From: VAZQ01 sp963835165
GTDB lineage: Bacteria; Pseudomonadota; Alphaproteobacteria; Rhizobiales; Xanthobacteraceae
Length of the DNA: 64,000 bases
Direction of reading: 5' to 3'
Assembly (NCBI GenBank): GCA_963835165.1
Contig: CAWIGD010000070.1
Span: forward strand, 124,001 to 188,000
The notes under the pieces were generated by a model. It did no database searches. It saw only the letters and a program-made list of their open reading frames with translations, and was not told where the DNA came from. Both the position numbers and the translations under genes were made by a program. Positions 60,434 to 64,000 of this stretch are shown here, piece by piece. Positions within the stretch are counted from its first letter, which is position 1, and each line of letters opens with the position of its first letter.

Positions 60434-62398
60434 ATGCACGATCGAGACGTGACAGCGAACGTGAGTATCCCTTCCATCGGCGACCTTTCCGGTCGTCGCA
60501 TCTACATCGAGGACATTTATCCGCTCGTCGATGCCGGCCGGTTTCCGATCAAGCGAATTGCCGGTGAGACGGTAGAGGTGTGGGCAGACATCTTTCGGGA
60601 CGGTCATGCTGTTCTTGCCGCAGAGTTGTTGTGGCGGTCCGAAGCCGCGAACAAATGGTCTCGTGTTCCCATGCTTTCGCGGCCGAACGACCGCTGGTCT
60701 GCAAGCTTTACGCCGGCGAAGCCTGGCCGATACGTTTACGCCATCGAAGCCTGGACCGACGAGTTCGCGACCTGGCGACGTGACTTTATTGCAAAACGAG
60801 AGGCCGGGATGGACGTGGCGCTCGAAATCGCCGAGGGTCGCAATATCCTGATGTCTTTGAAGTCGCGCAATGCCGCTCAGGCCCGCCTCATTCGCGAGGT
60901 CTGCCGGGAATCGACCGATCCCTTGGCGCTGCTATCGGACGAGCTTGCCGCGGCGGCCGGCAAGGGCACGCAGTCCGACCTGAGCCGGAGTCCGAACTAC
61001 CCGTTGCTGGCGGATCGACCGATTGCACGCGCCGGAGCGTGGTACGAGATGATGCCCCGCAGCCAATCGCCAACAGCCGACCGCCACGGCACATTCGACG
61101 ACTGCATCAATCGGCTGCCCGACATCGCCGCGATGGGTTTCGATGTCCTCTATTTGACCCCTATCCACCCCATCGGCCGTATCAATCGGAAAGGTCGCAA
61201 CAATTCATTGACGTCCGGGCCGGAGGATCCCGGGAGCCCCTATGCAATCGGATCGGCTGAAGGCGGACATGACGCGATCCACCCCCAGCTTGGCACCCTC
61301 GATGACTTCCGCAGGATGGTCGCGGCCTGCGCCGAGCACGGAATGGAAATCGCCCTCGATTTCGCCGTGCAGTGCTCCCCCGACCATCCGTGGCTCGCGC
61401 AACACCCGGAATGGTTCAAGCGCCGGCCCGACGGCTCAATCCAATACGCAGAGAACCCCCCGAAAAAATACGAGGATATTGTCAACCCGGATTTCTATGG
61501 CGCCAACCGAGAGGGCCTGTGGGAGACGTTGCGCGACGTGGTCCTATTCTGGGTTCGCCAGGGCGTCCGGATCTTTCGGGTCGACAATCCACACACCAAG
61601 CCGTTTCCGTTCTGGGAATGGTTGATCCGGGAAGTACAGTCGGTCGATGCTGACGTCATCTTCCTATCGGAAGCCTTTACCCGTCCGAAGGTCATGAAAG
61701 CGCTCGCCAAGCTCGGTTTTTCCCAGTCCTACACCTATTTCACCTGGCGCACGGGCAAGGAAGAGTTGCAAGCTTACCTGAGTGAAATCACCGACTACCC
61801 GGAGCGCGAGTACTTCCGTCCGAATTTTTTCGTCAACACACCGGACATTCTGCCTGTGCATCTGCAGACCGGAGAACCCTGGATCTTCAAGGCGCGCCTC
61901 GCGCTGGCTGCCACACTCTCGAGCAGCTACGGCATCTACAACGGATTCGAGCTGCTCGAACATGAACCGATACCCGGCAAGGAGGAATATCTCCACTCCG
62001 AGAAATACGAGCTGAAGGTGCGGGACTGGGATCAGCCCGGCAACATCAAGAACTACATCCGTCAGCTCAACCGGATACGAAAAAGCAATCCGGCCCTGCT
62101 ACAGACCAGCGACCTGCGCTTCGCGCAAATAGACGACGCCGAAGTGATCGGATTTGTCAAAGAATCGGTAGCGCGCGATAATGCGGTCGCTGCGGCGGTG
62201 GCGCTGACAAAAGCCGGACCTCGGGAATTCTGGTTTCATTTCGGCGAGCTCGAGATCGGCCCGCCGGACGATCGGCGTCGCGTCAGATCGATCGAAAATC
62301 TGGTCACCGGCGAGCGGCATATGCTCGAATGGGGCGGCGTCCGGTTGCGTATCGATCAGGACCAGGACCCCGCCCTGCTGTTTCGCTGCATCGCGTGA
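60434..62398 (+). CDS. glgE: Alpha-1,4-glucan:maltose-1-phosphate maltosyltransferase
   Basis: 654 residues. GH13_3 family: N-terminal domain with IYIEDIYPLVDAGRFPIKRIAGE, then GAWYEMMPRSQSP, DVLYLTPIHPIGRINRKGRNN, FAVQCSPDHPWL, FRVDNPHTKPFPFWEWLI (nucleophile Asp), IFLSEAFTRPKVM (acid Glu) and YFTWRTGKEELQAYL. The enzyme extends alpha-glucan from maltose 1-phosphate made from trehalose by TreS and maltokinase. TreS follows directly. Confidence 0.95.
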   Translation: MHDRDVTANVSIPSIGDLSGRRIYIEDIYPLVDAGRFPIKRIAGETVEVWADIFRDGHAVLAAELLWRSEAANKWSRVPMLSRPNDRWSASFTPAKPGRYVYAIEAWTDEFATWRRDFIAKREAGMDVALEIAEGRNILMSLKSRNAAQARLIREVCRESTDPLALLSDELAAAAGKGTQSDLSRSPNYPLLADRPIARAGAWYEMMPRSQSPTADRHGTFDDCINRLPDIAAMGFDVLYLTPIHPIGRINRKGRNNSLTSGPEDPGSPYAIGSAEGGHDAIHPQLGTLDDFRRMVAACAEHGMEIALDFAVQCSPDHPWLAQHPEWFKRRPDGSIQYAENPPKKYEDIVNPDFYGANREGLWETLRDVVLFWVRQGVRIFRVDNPHTKPFPFWEWLIREVQSVDADVIFLSEAFTRPKVMKALAKLGFSQSYTYFTWRTGKEELQAYLSEITDYPEREYFRPNFFVNTPDILPVHLQTGEPWIFKARLALAATLSSSYGIYNGFELLEHEPIPGKEEYLHSEKYELKVRDWDQPGNIKNYIRQLNRIRKSNPALLQTSDLRFAQIDDAEVIGFVKESVARDNAVAAAVALTKAGPREFWFHFGELEIGPPDDRRRVRSIENLVTGERHMLEWGGVRLRIDQDQDPALLFRCIA

Positions 62399-62408
62399 AG
62401 GCCGTATC

Positions 62409-64000
62409 GTGAACTTCGTGCCCGAAATCAAAGTCGAAGGACAAGTCGAGAGCGACGAGCTCTGGTTCAAAGACGCGATCATCTATCAGCTTCATGTCAA
62501 GGCATTTGCCGACAGCAACAGCGACGGTGTCGGAGATTTCGCCGGGCTGACCAGCAAACTGGACTATCTGGAAGATCTCGGTGTCACCGCCCTCTGGCTG
62601 CTGCCTTTCTATCCGTCTCCGGGGCGCGACGACGGCTATGACATTTCAGACTACCGTCATATCAATCCCGACTTCGGCACGATGCAGGATTTTCGTCGCT
62701 TCATGCAGGAGGCCAAGCGGCGAAAGTTGCGGGTGATCACCGAGCTCGTCATCAACCACACGTCGGATCAGCATCCCTGGTTCCAGCGCGCGCGCCGAGG
62801 GCGGCCGTCGTCCGATGCGCGCAATTGGTATGTGTGGAGCGACACCGATCATCGGTTCGCCGAAACGCGCATCATCTTCAGCGATACCGAGAAATCAAAT
62901 TGGACCTGGGACCAGGAGGCGCAAGCCTACTACTGGCATCGCTTCTTTTCTCATCAGCCGGATCTCAATTTTGACAATCCGCGCGTGCTCTTGGCCATGG
63001 TCCAGATCATGCGGCGATGGCTTGATCTCGGCGTCGACGGCTTTCGTTTGGACGCAATTCCGTATCTGTGCGAGCGCGAAGGAACCAACAACGAAAATCT
63101 GCCGGAAACCCACGCCATCATCAAGAAGATCAGAGCCGAGCTGGACGCCTATTCGCCCGGCAAGGTGCTTCTCGCCGAGGCAAACCAATGGCCGGAAGAC
63201 GTCAACGCCTATTTTGGCGAAGGCGACGAATGCCACATGGCGTACCACTTCCCGCTGATGCCGCGCATCTACATGGCGATCGCCCAGGAAGATCGGTTTC
63301 CGATCGCGGACATCCTGCGGCAAACGCCGGACATACCCGCCAACTGCCAGTGGGCTCTGTTCTTGCGCAACCACGATGAGCTCACGCTCGAGATGGTGAC
63401 CGATGTCGAACGCGACTACCTCTGGTCGACCTATGCGACCGACCCGCGCGCCCGCATCAACCTCGGGATCAGACGCCGCCTGGCTTCCTTGATGGACAAC
63501 GACCGGCGGAAGATCGAGCTCATGAACTCGCTTCTGATGTCGTTTCCCGGCACGCCGATCATCTACTATGGCGACGAGATCGGAATGGGCGACAATATCT
63601 ACCTCGGTGATCGCAATGGCGTGCGCACACCGATGCAGTGGACGCCCGACCGCAACGGCGGATTCTCCCGTTGCGACCCGGCACGGCTCTATCTGCCGAT
63701 GATCATGGATCCCGTCTACGGCTATGAGGCGGTCAATGTCGAAGCCCAATCCCGCAGCTTGGCCTCTCTGCTGAGCTGGACCAAGCGCCTGATATCCGTC
63801 CGCAAGTCGAGCAAGGTGTTCGGCCGCGGATCGCTGAGCTTCATCCGCCCGGCGAACCGCTCGGTGCTCGTTTATGTTCGGCAGTATCAGGGTGAGGTCG
63901 TGCTCTGCGTCGCCAACCTGTCGCGGTCGGCGCAGGCCGCCGAGATCGACCTGTCGCCCTGGCGGGGACGCATCCCGTTCGAATTGCTTGGGCGCACGAA
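62409..64000 (+). CDS. treS: Trehalose synthase / maltose alpha-D-glucosyltransferase (3' end beyond window)
   Basis: GTG at 62409, 10 bp after the glgE stop, opens a frame that runs 530 codons to the window edge. Seen: DELWFKDAIIYQLHVKAFADSNSDGVGDF, ALWLLPFYPSPGRDDGYDI, VDGFRLDAIPYL (nucleophile Asp), VLLAEANQWPEDV (acid Glu), LRNHDELTLEMV and PGTPIIYYGDEIGMGDN, all typical of TreS. It interconverts maltose and trehalose and supplies GlgE through maltokinase. Many rhizobial TreS proteins carry a fused maltokinase domain; whether this one does lies outside the window. Confidence 0.94.
   Translation, partial: MNFVPEIKVEGQVESDELWFKDAIIYQLHVKAFADSNSDGVGDFAGLTSKLDYLEDLGVTALWLLPFYPSPGRDDGYDISDYRHINPDFGTMQDFRRFMQEAKRRKLRVITELVINHTSDQHPWFQRARRGRPSSDARNWYVWSDTDHRFAETRIIFSDTEKSNWTWDQEAQAYYWHRFFSHQPDLNFDNPRVLLAMVQIMRRWLDLGVDGFRLDAIPYLCEREGTNNENLPETHAIIKKIRAELDAYSPGKVLLAEANQWPEDVNAYFGEGDECHMAYHFPLMPRIYMAIAQEDRFPIADILRQTPDIPANCQWALFLRNHDELTLEMVTDVERDYLWSTYATDPRARINLGIRRRLASLMDNDRRKIELMNSLLMSFPGTPIIYYGDEIGMGDNIYLGDRNGVRTPMQWTPDRNGGFSRCDPARLYLPMIMDPVYGYEAVNVEAQSRSLASLLSWTKRLISVRKSSKVFGRGSLSFIRPANRSVLVYVRQYQGEVVLCVANLSRSAQAAEIDLSPWRGRIPFELLGRT

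Overview
This GC-rich window most likely comes from an alphaproteobacterium of the Hyphomicrobiales (Rhizobiales), near Bradyrhizobiaceae/Xanthobacteraceae. Evidence: a TakP-like TRAP binding protein with a twin-arginine signal, small DUF6894, DUF1289 and DUF971 proteins, a TIGR02281-type aspartic protease, a rhizobial-type palindromic repeat at 11881-11997, and a MalQ/GlgE/TreS alpha-glucan set. No rRNA, tRNA, CRISPR array, integrase or transposase was recognised.

Layout. 1-7.3 kb: two tandem TRAP solute-binding genes (the first cut by the window edge), a di-heme peroxidase-cupredoxin fusion with a frameshifted partner, small rhizobial proteins, a PiuC-type hydroxylase and Mrp. 7.4-13 kb: housekeeping genes (beta-hydroxyacid dehydrogenase, metallo-beta-lactamase-fold protein, GST, TauE-like permease, DusA). 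13.2-21 kb: a compact redox/transport locus with a DUF971 protein, an AprA-like flavoprotein, an AprB-like 2x[4Fe-4S] ferredoxin, a HEAT-repeat protein, a Crp/Fnr-type regulator and a NitT/TauT-type ABC transporter whose binding protein carries a C-terminal NosL-like domain. 21.2-58 kb: a catabolic island with a polysaccharide-deacetylase-fold hydrolase, two UbiD decarboxylases, a glycine-riboswitch gcvTHP operon, a Liv-type ABC transporter, an LLM (F420/flavin) oxidoreductase with a class I CoA-transferase and a PLP enzyme, FO synthase (CofG-CofH fusion) with F420:NADP oxidoreductase, an M20 hydrolase, two complete CoxL-CoxM-(CoxS-CoxG) molybdenum hydroxylases around a GntR/UTRA regulator, and a second NitT/TauT ABC transporter. 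58.2-64 kb: malQ, glgE and treS (cut by the right edge).

How they fit together. By eye I found a degenerate 22-bp, partly palindromic motif (TRCTAT at one end, often ATAGGA-like at the other) upstream of at least seven transcription units of the catabolic island: ubiD2, livK, the PLP/CoA-transferase/LLM operon, fno-cofGH, both molybdenum hydroxylase operons and the second ABC transporter. This suggests one regulon, perhaps under the GntR/UTRA protein at 49450-50298, that combines uptake, two hydroxylation steps, decarboxylation, F420 supply and CoA activation for one (probably N-heterocyclic or aromatic) substrate. The substrate cannot be read from the sequence.

Four conserved genes (an exported protein, ubiD2, gcvP, coxL1) each carry one apparent single-base frameshift. 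In each, correcting one base restores a full-length protein, so assembly errors are as likely as pseudogenes.
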